Shown here: in pieces, positions 51,562 through 58,397 of the stretch
Position numbering within the stretch: position 1 is the first letter of the stretch
Layout of the letters: each line of letters opens with the position of its first letter
Assembly (NCBI RefSeq): GCF_003008535.1
Contig: NZ_CP027666.1
Coordinates: 2,469,501 to 2,533,500, forward strand
DNA from: Ottowia oryzae
GTDB lineage: Bacteria > Pseudomonadota > Gammaproteobacteria > Burkholderiales > Burkholderiaceae_C
DNA: 64,000 nt
Reading direction: 5' to 3'
Translations under genes and position numbers: made by a program
Notes under the pieces: generated by a model
Databases searched by the model: none
Seen by the model: only the letters and a program-made list of their open reading frames with translations
What the model was told of the DNA's origin: nothing

Positions 51562-52821
51562 TCACTCAGCGCTTGCAGCGTGCCAATGGCGCTCTTCTTC
51601 AATGACGAGTTCTTGCATCGCATCCAATTTAATAGCCTGCGCTGACATGCGGCGAGCCTCGATTTTTTCAGGTGTCATCTCAGACTGAAATTCGGTCTGC
51701 GTGCATTCTCCCAGCACGCGCTGGAATTCCAGCTCATTGGTGCGGGCGAAGATCACGCGGCGATGCGCGTCGTCAATCACCATCAGTCGCACTGGATTTA
51801 GACGCAGCAAGTGGCGCCAGCGGCGATCCATCGACACGAAATAGGGAATGAAGAAGGAGCCGACTTGGCTGGCTGTGGCGATCTGCTCCATGACGCGGAG
51901 CAGTGTCATGTCCCAGGCCATGCCGCGAATCTTCTGCACCATGTCAGGGGACCGACCCATGATGGGGCCGAAGAACGGTGAGCCCTGGTTAGAGGTCATG
52001 CCGCTCCAGATCAACCGTATTTCGGTGAGCGGAATTGCCCGTAGCTTATGAATACTGAAACGGATGAGTTCACGCAGGATGCGATTTCTGTTCGGTTTGC
52101 GCTCCTCATGCCAAAGTCGCGCGAACCTCAGTAGCAGCGCCTGCGTTCCAGCGCTCTTGGCTTCTTGATGGCTGATCTCTGCGCTGGCTTGGAGTTCAGC
52201 CAGGAAGGCTTTGGCATCAGGGCGGAGTTGTGCCTTCAGGTCCTCGGATGAAGCACTGAAGACGAAGCGGCCAGGGTCGTTCTGGAAGGTATCCCAATCC
52301 AGGTGGTCGAGCATACGGAAGGCGATCAACGTATTCAGAGGGCGTTCGTTGGAAGGCTCCTTGCGAGCCAGCCGCGTGTTCTCGATGAGAAATGGCATCA
52401 CGTCGAATTGCACGTGCCGGTTTCGAGCCTTGAGCATGAGAATTTCGAGAACCCTATCTCGATCCGCCTGCTGAATGTTCTCGCCGGCGATTGCTGCGCG
52501 TAGCTTCTCAGCGAAATTTGAGTCGAAGCTCAGAGAGAAGTCGATCAGCACGTTCGATCTGCCACCCGTCAGGCGGGCCTGGACGCTTGCTCCTGCTGAC
52601 ATGAAAAACGCGCGAGGCCCCTCAAAAAATGAGGTCATATAGTCGCTGGAGGACACACTGAGTCCGAGATCCAGGTCGACTGCCCCCGAAGCGTCAGTAC
52701 AAATGATAGTACGAATGGATGCGCATTCTGCGGCGCGGTGTGTTTGAATGGCGTCGAGTGCGGCCTTATCACCGTTGAGAAGGGCGGACAACAGGGCGTC
52801 AGTAATCGGGGCATCGAGCAT
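51562..52821 (-). CDS. Unrecognised 419-residue island protein
   Basis: A soluble protein with no family I can name. Visible features: an acidic N-terminal third; SNVLIDFSLSFDSNFAEKLR, a beta strand with an acidic residue that loosely recalls the opening of PIN-type nucleases; basic helices in the middle (LWHEERKPNRNRILRELIRF); YFVSMDRRWRHLLRLNPVRL near residue 340; and a helical acidic tail. The ATG at 52821 follows AAGAGAAG. It lies alone between alpA and the HigBA pair on a defence-rich island, so a defence or toxin role is a guess. Confidence 0.7.
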   Translation of the reverse strand: MLDAPITDALLSALLNGDKAALDAIQTHRAAECASIRTIICTDASGAVDLDLGLSVSSSDYMTSFFEGPRAFFMSAGASVQARLTGGRSNVLIDFSLSFDSNFAEKLRAAIAGENIQQADRDRVLEILMLKARNRHVQFDVMPFLIENTRLARKEPSNERPLNTLIAFRMLDHLDWDTFQNDPGRFVFSASSEDLKAQLRPDAKAFLAELQASAEISHQEAKSAGTQALLLRFARLWHEERKPNRNRILRELIRFSIHKLRAIPLTEIRLIWSGMTSNQGSPFFGPIMGRSPDMVQKIRGMAWDMTLLRVMEQIATASQVGSFFIPYFVSMDRRWRHLLRLNPVRLMVIDDAHRRVIFARTNELEFQRVLGECTQTEFQSEMTPEKIEARRMSAQAIKLDAMQELVIEEERHWHAASAE

Positions 52822-53143
52822 GAACTTCTCTTAGGGTGAATCTGTGAGATCGAGTTGATTGAAATGAGCGCGAAGCTGTGAGTGCCAGTCCGCGCTGCCT
52901 GTCGGCTGACGCCTCCGGAACGGACTCCGGCCTGCCGCTTCGCTTGCCTAAATGCTGGAGGCCTGAGGTAGCGGGTAGGCGGCTTGCTGCTCTCCTCATC
53001 GTGCCACGGCGTTCTCGTCGTCAAGGACTGCGCGCCACTGGCGCTTGCGTCCTGGCGGCCGTCGTGGACCCCTGACTGCTTGCGCTGCGCCGTGCCCCGG
53101 AGGGGCTGGGTAATTCCGCTCGGCATCCTTGCAGGAGTTCATC

Positions 53144-53233
53144 ATGAACTGCGCATTCATCAACCGCCTAGCAGCCAGCCCGAATTGTCGTGCCGCTGTC
53201 ACGACAATTCGGACCCTTGCCGTATATATCTGA
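53144..53233 (+). CDS. Short 29-residue frame, possible truncated gene start
   Basis: ATG at 53144 with CAGGAG upstream encodes MNCAFINRLAASPNCRAAVT and stops at 53233. A perfect 13-bp inverted repeat lies inside it. It may be the start of a gene whose rest was lost when the toxin-antitoxin module arrived. Confidence 0.3.
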   Translation: MNCAFINRLAASPNCRAAVTTIRTLAVYI

Positions 53234-53242
53234 ACGGATATA
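53180..53242. promoter_or_regulatory. Two palindromes before the HigBA-type operon
   Basis: CCGAATTGTCGTG / CACGACAATTCGG (53180-53212) is a perfect 13-bp inverted repeat with a 7-base centre. TATATC-N6-GATATA (53225-53242) overlaps a TATAAT at 53239-53244. The second is well placed to be the operator bound by the antitoxin. Confidence 0.5.
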
Positions 53243-53245
53243 ATT

Positions 53246-53608
53246 ATGGAGCAGAAACGAAAGCTGCTGTACTGGGAGGGCTCCTCGAAAAAGGACTTCA
53301 AGAAGTTCCCCATCGACGTACAGAAGGATATGGGCGTAGCGCTGTTCGTCGTCCAGTTGGGCCGTACGCCGGATTCGGCCAAGCCCTGGAAGGGGCTGGG
53401 CTCTGGCGTGTACGAACTGGTGGAAGACCACCGGGGCGATACCTTCCGGGCGGTTTATACCGTGAAGGTGGGCGACGCGGTGCATGTGCTGCATGCGTTT
53501 CAGAAGAAATCCAAGTCCGGCATCGCCACTCCGCAGCCGGGCGTGGAGTTAATCGAGAAGTGGCTGAAAGCAGTGCTGGCCCGTCACGGGGCGAGCGGGA
53601 GAAAGTGA
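53246..53608 (+). CDS. HigB/RelE-like toxin (phage Gp49-like family)
   Basis: A 120-residue basic protein: KLLYWEGSSKKDFKKFPIDV, then KGLGSGVYELVEDHRGDTFR, AVYTVKVGDAVHVLHAFQKK and SKSGIATPQPGVELIEKWL. This is the PF05973 toxin family, ribosome-dependent mRNA interferases. The toxin comes first, as in higBA. Its TGA overlaps the antitoxin ATG (TGATG). Confidence 0.9.
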   Translation: MEQKRKLLYWEGSSKKDFKKFPIDVQKDMGVALFVVQLGRTPDSAKPWKGLGSGVYELVEDHRGDTFRAVYTVKVGDAVHVLHAFQKKSKSGIATPQPGVELIEKWLKAVLARHGASGRK

Positions 53609-53928
53609 TGATTCGCAATGAGCATCCCCAAGGCACCGACAACGTGCTGATGGATCTGGGCTTTGACGATGCCGAGGAACTGACGGCCAAGGCCGCGCTC
53701 GCGCTCAAGCTCAATACCCTGATCGACCAGCGCGGCCTGAGCCAGACCGAGGCGGCGGCAATCACGGGCATGACCCAACCCAAGGTGTCGCAGGTGCGCC
53801 GCTACAAGCTCCAGAACATTTCGCTGGAGCGGCTGATGCAGGCGCTGGTGTCGCTGGATCAACAGGTCAAGATCGTGGTGCAGCCCGCGCGGCGCGCGCA
53901 TGGGCCGGGCATCCTGGTGGCCGTTTGA
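53608..53928 (+). CDS. XRE-type antitoxin, HigA-like
   Basis: A 106-residue protein with an XRE helix-turn-helix (LIDQRGLSQTEAAAITGMTQ, PKVSQVRRYKLQNISLERLM). It should neutralise the preceding toxin and repress the operon. The ATG at 53608 overlaps the toxin stop. Confidence 0.9.
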   Translation: MIRNEHPQGTDNVLMDLGFDDAEELTAKAALALKLNTLIDQRGLSQTEAAAITGMTQPKVSQVRRYKLQNISLERLMQALVSLDQQVKIVVQPARRAHGPGILVAV

Positions 53929-53933
53929 CCACT

Positions 53934-54018
53934 ATGAACACCCCAGCCATCGCCGCCTGCGCGCCGATCCTGTCGCAGAACATGCGCCCTCGCTCGGCCT
54001 GCGCCGAAACCAAGCCAT
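53934..54018 (+). pseudogene. Gene start truncated by IS copy 2
   Basis: ATG at 53934, five bases after the antitoxin, encodes MNTPAIAACAPILSQNMRPR and on until the IS end at 54019. About 28 residues survive. Not recognised. Confidence 0.5.
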
Positions 54019-54052
54019 TGAACCGCCCCGACTTTCGAGGAGGCCGCTTGGT

Positions 54053-54967
54053 TTAAGTTGACACCTCTGCCGAGGTGTCGCTGACGGCTAGTTGCCTCCA
54101 GTAGTTTGCCTCAGCTTCTGCCGGAGGGATGCCCCCAATCGGCGTGAGCAATCGGACATGGTTGAACCAGTGCACCCATTGCAAGGTGGCCAGTTCCACG
54201 GATTCCCTGGTCTTCCAAGGTCCCCGGCGGTGAATCAACTCGGCCTTGTACAGACCGTTGATGGTCTCGGCCAGCGCGTTGTCATAGCTGTCTCCCCTGC
54301 TGCCCACTGAGGGCTGTATGCCCGCCTGGTCCAACCGTTCGGTGTAGCGGATGCTGACGTATTGACTGCCCCTGTCGGAATGGTGCGTCAAGGCATGGGC
54401 TGCTGGCTGGCGGTCATACAGCGCCTGCTCCAGCGCATCCAGCACGAAGTCCGTTTGCATGCTGCGGCTGACTCGCCAGCCCACGATGCGCCGGGCATAC
54501 ACGTCCACAACAAAGGCCACATACAGCCAGCCCTGCCAGGTGGAGACATAGGTGAAGTCCGACACCCATAGCTCGTTGGGACGGCTGGCCTTGAAGTGCC
54601 GGTTGACGTGGTCCAGCGGGCACGGGGCCGAGGTATCCGGCGTGGTGGTGCGCACCGCCCTGCCACGGCGTGCCCCTTGCAAGCCCATGGCACGCATCAG
54701 ACGCTCGACCGTGCAGCGCGCCACCACGATGCCCTCGCGGTTCATCTGCAGCCAGACCTTGTCGGCCCCGTAGACCTGCCAGTTGGCGTGCCACACGCGC
54801 TGGATGTCGGCCTTCAAGCCCTCGTCACGCTGGGCGCGTTGACTGCGCAGTTGCGGGTTGCGTTGTCGGGCTGCGTGGCGCCAGTAACACGACGGGGCCA
54901 TCTGCAGCACCCGGCAGATGGGCTCGACCCCGTAGTCATCACGGTGGCGGTCGATGTAGGCCTTCAC
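54053..54967 (-). CDS. IS3-family transposase OrfB (copy 2)
   Basis: Identical in sequence to the 304-residue OrfB of copy 1, with the same three DDE residues in context. Confidence 0.95.
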   Translation of the reverse strand: MKAYIDRHRDDYGVEPICRVLQMAPSCYWRHAARQRNPQLRSQRAQRDEGLKADIQRVWHANWQVYGADKVWLQMNREGIVVARCTVERLMRAMGLQGARRGRAVRTTTPDTSAPCPLDHVNRHFKASRPNELWVSDFTYVSTWQGWLYVAFVVDVYARRIVGWRVSRSMQTDFVLDALEQALYDRQPAAHALTHHSDRGSQYVSIRYTERLDQAGIQPSVGSRGDSYDNALAETINGLYKAELIHRRGPWKTRESVELATLQWVHWFNHVRLLTPIGGIPPAEAEANYWRQLAVSDTSAEVST

Positions 54968-55287
54968 GACTTCAATCGGCGGTCGAGCTCCGCCTGCGCG
55001 AAAAACGCGCTGGCCGTCTTCAGGATGTCGTTGGCCCGGCGCAATTCCTTGACCTCACGCTCCAGCTCCTTGATGCGCAGGGCGTCTGCAGTGGTGGTGC
55101 CGGGGCGCTGGCCGCTGTCGACATCGGCCTTCTTGACCCAGTCGTTCAAGGTCTGCGGCGCGCAGCCAATCTTGGGAGCAATCGATTCAATGGCTGCCCA
55201 CAGCGACGGGTAGTCGGCTCGGTGCTCCTGCACCATGCGCACGGCGCGCTCGCGCACTTCCGGGGAGAACTTCGGTGACTTGTTCAT
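54964..55287 (-). CDS. IS3-family transposase OrfA (copy 2)
   Basis: Identical to the 107-residue OrfA of copy 1. The identity implies recent transposition or gene conversion. Confidence 0.95.
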   Translation of the reverse strand: MNKSPKFSPEVRERAVRMVQEHRADYPSLWAAIESIAPKIGCAPQTLNDWVKKADVDSGQRPGTTTADALRIKELEREVKELRRANDILKTASAFFAQAELDRRLKS

Positions 55288-55337
55288 GGCTCCATCTTCT
55301 CAAGTGTTGGAGCCTCCTCAAAATACGGGGCGGTTCA

Positions 55338-56123
55338 GTTCTCGATGGTGATGACCTCAGTGACCAAGCTGAGTGCCCCCAGAATGGCTGCCGCCGGTAG
55401 TCCCATGTAGGGCGCGTCAATCAAGCTGGTCGAGCGATCCCGCGCAATGTGCACGTGCCCGGCCAACAGAACGGGATGCTCTTCCCGGAATAGCCCCAGC
55501 TCCTGCCAAACCTGGGCCGCAGCCCTTGGGCTGTCCTCAATGCTGCCACTCAGCAGAATGTCGAGTTGAGGTGTGAGTGCTTCAATCCGCTTACTGTCAA
55601 GAAACAGTCGCGCACTGAATTCACGCACCGGGGCAGCAATCGCCTCTTGGCTGCGCGCAGCACAGGCCCGGATGATTTTGGCTGCATCGATCCAGGTATC
55701 CGAATCTTGAGGGTCCAGTTTCCGCACTTTGGCCATGCTGCTCCAGCGCGCAATTACTTCCAGGATCACTGGGAACTCTGCTTTCAGCTGCTCCAGTTGC
55801 CCAATGGTCTGGGCCAACTGGTCCGCATAGGTGCTATGCCCCAGGAATCGAGCCAGTGCCTGTACGTCCACTAGATCAATGCGCTCAATCAATCCATCCT
55901 TCGGATTCAGCTTGTCACGCTGCAAAGTGACGGCGCCTACGTCTTGAGCGGCCAGAAACGCCTCGTCGCATTCCTGCTTTTGCTGCCAGCTCCTGAGGTC
56001 GCTATAGGGTTTCAAGTGCCTGGCTGTCAGTGCAGGCGAGCGCGCACGCGCACCCGCAGCGTGCTTGTTGCCTGCATGCAGCAGCTTGGTCAGCAAGTCA
56101 TTTGCGATGGTACTTGCGCTCAT
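55338..56123 (-). pseudogene. JetD-like (Wadjet) gene truncated by IS copy 2
   Basis: About 262 codons survive from the ATG at 56123. REFSARLFLDSKRIEALTPQ (preceded by V) and LLAGHVHIARDRSTSLIDAP, followed by GLPAAAILGA, resemble the region of JetD where the arm domain meets the DUF2220 topoisomerase-like domain. JetD is the nuclease subunit of Wadjet plasmid-defence systems. The catalytic C-terminal domain is gone; the frame ends on a TGA in the IS end. The start overlaps the stop of an upstream fragment (ATGA), as expected within a jet operon. The family call is moderate. Confidence 0.55.
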
Positions 56124-56300
56124 GGTGCTGGGGCCGCAGCAGATTGCGCGATGGGCTCCTGGCGGACGGCCAACAGCTCAGCTTCCAGAAGCTCTGGGTG
56201 GTACTCCCACATATCCTCCCGAAACTGTTCCCTCATGGCTTCGGCCGTGAGTCGCCGTTGAGTCGGGTGGATGAGGATGGCGCGGCTAGCACAGCGTAGC
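56120..56300 (-). pseudogene. C-terminal remnant of the gene upstream of jetD-like
   Basis: An open frame without a start ends AILIHPTQRRLTAEAMREQF, REDMWEYHPELLEAELLAVR, QEPIAQSAAAPAP, and its TGA overlaps the next ATG. By position it would be jetC (the SMC-like ATPase), but too little remains to identify it. The rest was lost where the hipBA module now stands. Confidence 0.45.
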
Positions 56301-56325
56301 AGTCGTTTAGTTGTATTCCGGATAT

Positions 56326-56354
56326 TTGACGTATATCTGTTTTTCAGCTATCTT
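56326..56354 (+). promoter_or_regulatory. Candidate promoter of hipBA
   Basis: TTGACG (56326-56331), a 17-bp spacer and TATCTT (56349-56354), 29 bp before the hipB-like start. GGATAT and TATATC motifs around it could be HipB sites. Confidence 0.5.
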
Positions 56355-56382
56355 GCGTTTATCTGAATCCCGAGTAGCTGCT

Positions 56383-56646
56383 ATGCCGCCGTCATCACAT
56401 CCACTGGTTACTCCTGGTCAATTGGGGGCGATGCTGCAAGCAGCACGCAAGACGCAGGGGCTGACTCAGTCGGCGCTGGCTGCTCGCATCGGCTTGAGCC
56501 AGTCGCGGGTCTCCCATTTGGAACTCAATGCCCACGAACTGAGCGTGGAGCAACTTCTGGCATGGTGCGCCGCACTGGGCCTGGAGTTGGCCGTCGGGAT
56601 CCGGGACAGCGCTGCGGTGTCCATGACGCCGACCACGGATTGGTGA
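56383..56646 (+). CDS. hipB: HipB-like XRE antitoxin
   Basis: An 87-residue protein with an XRE helix-turn-helix (LGAMLQAARKTQGLTQSALA, ARIGLSQSRVSHLELNAHEL). HipB binds HipA and represses the operon. The ATG at 56383 is chosen over the longer frame, which crosses the promoter. Its stop is one base before the next start. Confidence 0.88.
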   Translation: MPPSSHPLVTPGQLGAMLQAARKTQGLTQSALAARIGLSQSRVSHLELNAHELSVEQLLAWCAALGLELAVGIRDSAAVSMTPTTDW

Positions 56647-56647
56647 T

Positions 56648-57988
56648 ATGGGACGTCGATCGCACAGCCGCAGCCTGTCCGTCTGGACCAACGGTGTCCG
56701 CGTGGGGCGGTGGACCACTCCTGCCCGCGGCGAGATGGAGTTGCAGTACGACGTGGATTGGCTTGCTTCCGATATGGGTCGGCCGCTGTCTTTGTCGCTG
56801 CCGTTCAATCTGCAGAACTTGCCGGTCAAGGGCGAGAAGGTTGCCAACTACTTTGACAACCTGCTTCCAGACAGTGACGCAATCCGACGCCGTGTCGCCG
56901 GGCGCTTCCGGACGGGTTCTACTGAGCCGTTTGACTTGCTGAAGGCTATCGGGCGCGATTGCGTGGGCGCCGTCCAGATACTGGATGAGGACGAGGTGCC
57001 CACCGACTTCGATCGCATCGAGGGCGTACCCCTGTCCGAGGAGGATATCGAGCGGCACCTGATCGAAACCGTTTCGCCGCAGGCCTTCGCTGCGGGCCGA
57101 GACCCGGATGCAGACTTTCGCATCTCGCTGGCCGGCGCTCAAGAGAAGACGGCCTTCCTGTGGTGGGGCGGGCAATGGCTTGCTCCGCGTGGCGCCACGC
57201 CGACGAGCCACATCTTCAAGCTCCCGCTTGGCCTGATGGGGGGGCGGCAGGCGGACTTCAGCACGTCCGTCGACAATGAATGGCTGTGCCTGCGGCTGCT
57301 GAAAGCCTACGGATTGCCCGTGGCTGACGCCCGCATCGCGACCTTCGGCCGGCAGCGCGTGCTGGTGGTAGAGCGTTTCGACCGACGCGTCGCGCCCAAT
57401 GGGCAGTGGCTCATGCGTCTGCCGCAGGAGGATTTTTGCCAGATCGAGGGCTGCTCACCATGGCGCAAATACGAGAGCGAAGGCGGTCCAGGGCTCAAGG
57501 CGTTGTTCGGCACGCTGCGGCAATCGGTGAACGCCGAGGCCGACATGAAGACGTTGATGGCGACCCAGGTGCTGTTTTGGATGCTGCGAGCGCCTGATGG
57601 CCATGCCAAGAACTTTAGCATCCAGCTTTTGCCACGCGGGCGTTTCCAATTGACCCCGCTATATGACGTGATGTCGGTCTATCCCGTGTTGGGTAACGGT
57701 CCCAACCAGTGGTCGCCGTATGAAATCAAGTTGGCGATGGCCTTGCTGGGCAAGAACCGGCACTACGAGATACAAGGTATCCAGCGCAGGCACTTCAACA
57801 GCACGGCGCAGAAGGTCGGCTATGCCCCGACCGCCGAGCCGATCATCGAAGAAATCCTTGCTCGGACTCCAGCGGCCATTGCCGAAGTGCAAGCCGAGTT
57901 ACCGCAAGATTTCTCACCGCGTGTCGCTGATGCCGTCATGGGTGGGCTCGAGCAGGCAGCAAGGGCACTTGGTGGGATGGTGCCGTAA
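56648..57988 (+). CDS. hipA: HipA-family serine/threonine kinase toxin
   Basis: A 446-residue protein with an N-terminal HipA domain (SLPFNLQNLPVKGEKVANYF, FDNLLPDSDAIRRRVAGRF) and a kinase-like domain: LAGAQEKTAFLWW, NEWLCLRLLKAYGLPVADAR, the catalytic loop RAPDGHAKNFSIQLL and the metal-binding PLYDVMSVYPVLGNG. HipA phosphorylates glutamyl-tRNA synthetase in E. coli and causes growth arrest. The length and motifs suggest that it is intact. Confidence 0.92.
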   Translation: MGRRSHSRSLSVWTNGVRVGRWTTPARGEMELQYDVDWLASDMGRPLSLSLPFNLQNLPVKGEKVANYFDNLLPDSDAIRRRVAGRFRTGSTEPFDLLKAIGRDCVGAVQILDEDEVPTDFDRIEGVPLSEEDIERHLIETVSPQAFAAGRDPDADFRISLAGAQEKTAFLWWGGQWLAPRGATPTSHIFKLPLGLMGGRQADFSTSVDNEWLCLRLLKAYGLPVADARIATFGRQRVLVVERFDRRVAPNGQWLMRLPQEDFCQIEGCSPWRKYESEGGPGLKALFGTLRQSVNAEADMKTLMATQVLFWMLRAPDGHAKNFSIQLLPRGRFQLTPLYDVMSVYPVLGNGPNQWSPYEIKLAMALLGKNRHYEIQGIQRRHFNSTAQKVGYAPTAEPIIEEILARTPAAIAEVQAELPQDFSPRVADAVMGGLEQAARALGGMVP

Positions 57989-58120
57989 GCGAGAGAAAAT
58001 TCTATCGTTCCAAGGCTGGATTAAGCGCGCTAAGATGTATCGCGATTGACAATAGGGCCGAAAGTGTCGATGCGCTGCCAATCGTGCCATCTCCCGCGCC
58101 AGCAAAAGGTGTCCAATGCA

Positions 58121-58130
58121 GACGGTAAAA
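58121..58130 (+). repeat. GACGGTAAAA site near attR
   Basis: Same 10-mer as the cluster in front of the integrase, 73 bp inside attR. A partial copy (GCGACGGAAAG) follows at once. Arm-type sites on both sides are expected for a tyrosine integrase. Confidence 0.6.
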
Positions 58131-58202
58131 GCGACGGAAAGGCCACATTTCGATCACTGAAAATCCCTTTAGCCACACGGACTTGCGAGTCTCATTGATG
58201 AC

Positions 58203-58222
58203 CGAGTGGGAGTGAGTTGACG
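58203..58222. other. attR, right attachment repeat
   Basis: CGAGTGGGAGTGAGTTGACG, one mismatch from attL. It marks the return to chromosomal sequence. Confidence 0.88.
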
Positions 58223-58397
58223 GCATTCGTGGCGATCAACTGTCATTTGGCTTCAACGTCGCGCATTTACCATCTGTTTAGCGGGGCGCTTCTCGCTGCC
58301 TTCATGCCTGTCCGGTCCCGAAGGGTGCGCGCGACCTGATACGCCCGTTGTCAAGCCAAGCCATTGCGCTTGGGCTCATCAATTAAGGATCAAATAC

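Larger units (their letters stand above)
52822..53245. other. Intergenic region with mobile-element remnants
   Basis: About 420 bp without a full gene. The left two thirds read like non-coding or decayed sequence of an integrative element. The right part holds a 29-residue frame and two palindromes described separately, leading into the higB-like gene. Confidence 0.5.
54019..55337 (-). mobile_element. IS3-family insertion sequence, copy 2 (inverted)
   Basis: 1,319 bp, with the same ends and the same two predicted proteins as copy 1, in the opposite orientation. The flanking trinucleotides differ (CAT left, GTT right), so there is no target duplication. It lies between two truncated genes. 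Confidence 0.93.
40556..58222. mobile_element. Genomic island integrated at the 3' end of guaA
   Basis: About 17.7 kb bounded by CGAGTGGGAGTGAATTGACG (40556-40575) and CGAGTGGGAGTGAGTTGACG (58203-58222). It has a tyrosine integrase next to the left end, an AlpA-type regulator, integrase-site-like GACGGTAAAA repeats at both ends, defence and toxin-antitoxin genes and two IS3-family insertions. It lacks the type-1 repeats that are common on either side. There are no conjugation genes, so it must be mobilised in trans if at all. The 3' end of guaA is a known integration site for such islands. Confidence 0.88.
57989..58397. other. Right end of the island and poxB upstream region
   Basis: No gene is seen. 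It contains a GACGGTAAAA site (58121-58130) and attR (58203-58222), then chromosomal sequence leading to poxB, with AAGGATC 10 bp before its start. Confidence 0.6.

Noticed and set aside
52984..53607. N-terminal part of the 314-codon frame ending in the HigA-like gene
   Set aside because: It crosses the HigB-like gene in another frame; the antitoxin starts at 53608, overlapping the toxin stop.
49305..55337. Composite transposon formed by the two IS copies
   Set aside because: The outer flanks are AAC and GTT, not a direct duplication, and copy 1 has its own AAC on both sides, so each arrived or was rearranged separately.
49305..55337. Inversion of the segment between the two inverted IS copies
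   Set aside because: The right outer flank GTT is the complement of AAC, which would also fit a past inversion. But the STAND reading frame continues exactly across copy 1 in the present orientation, so that junction is original.
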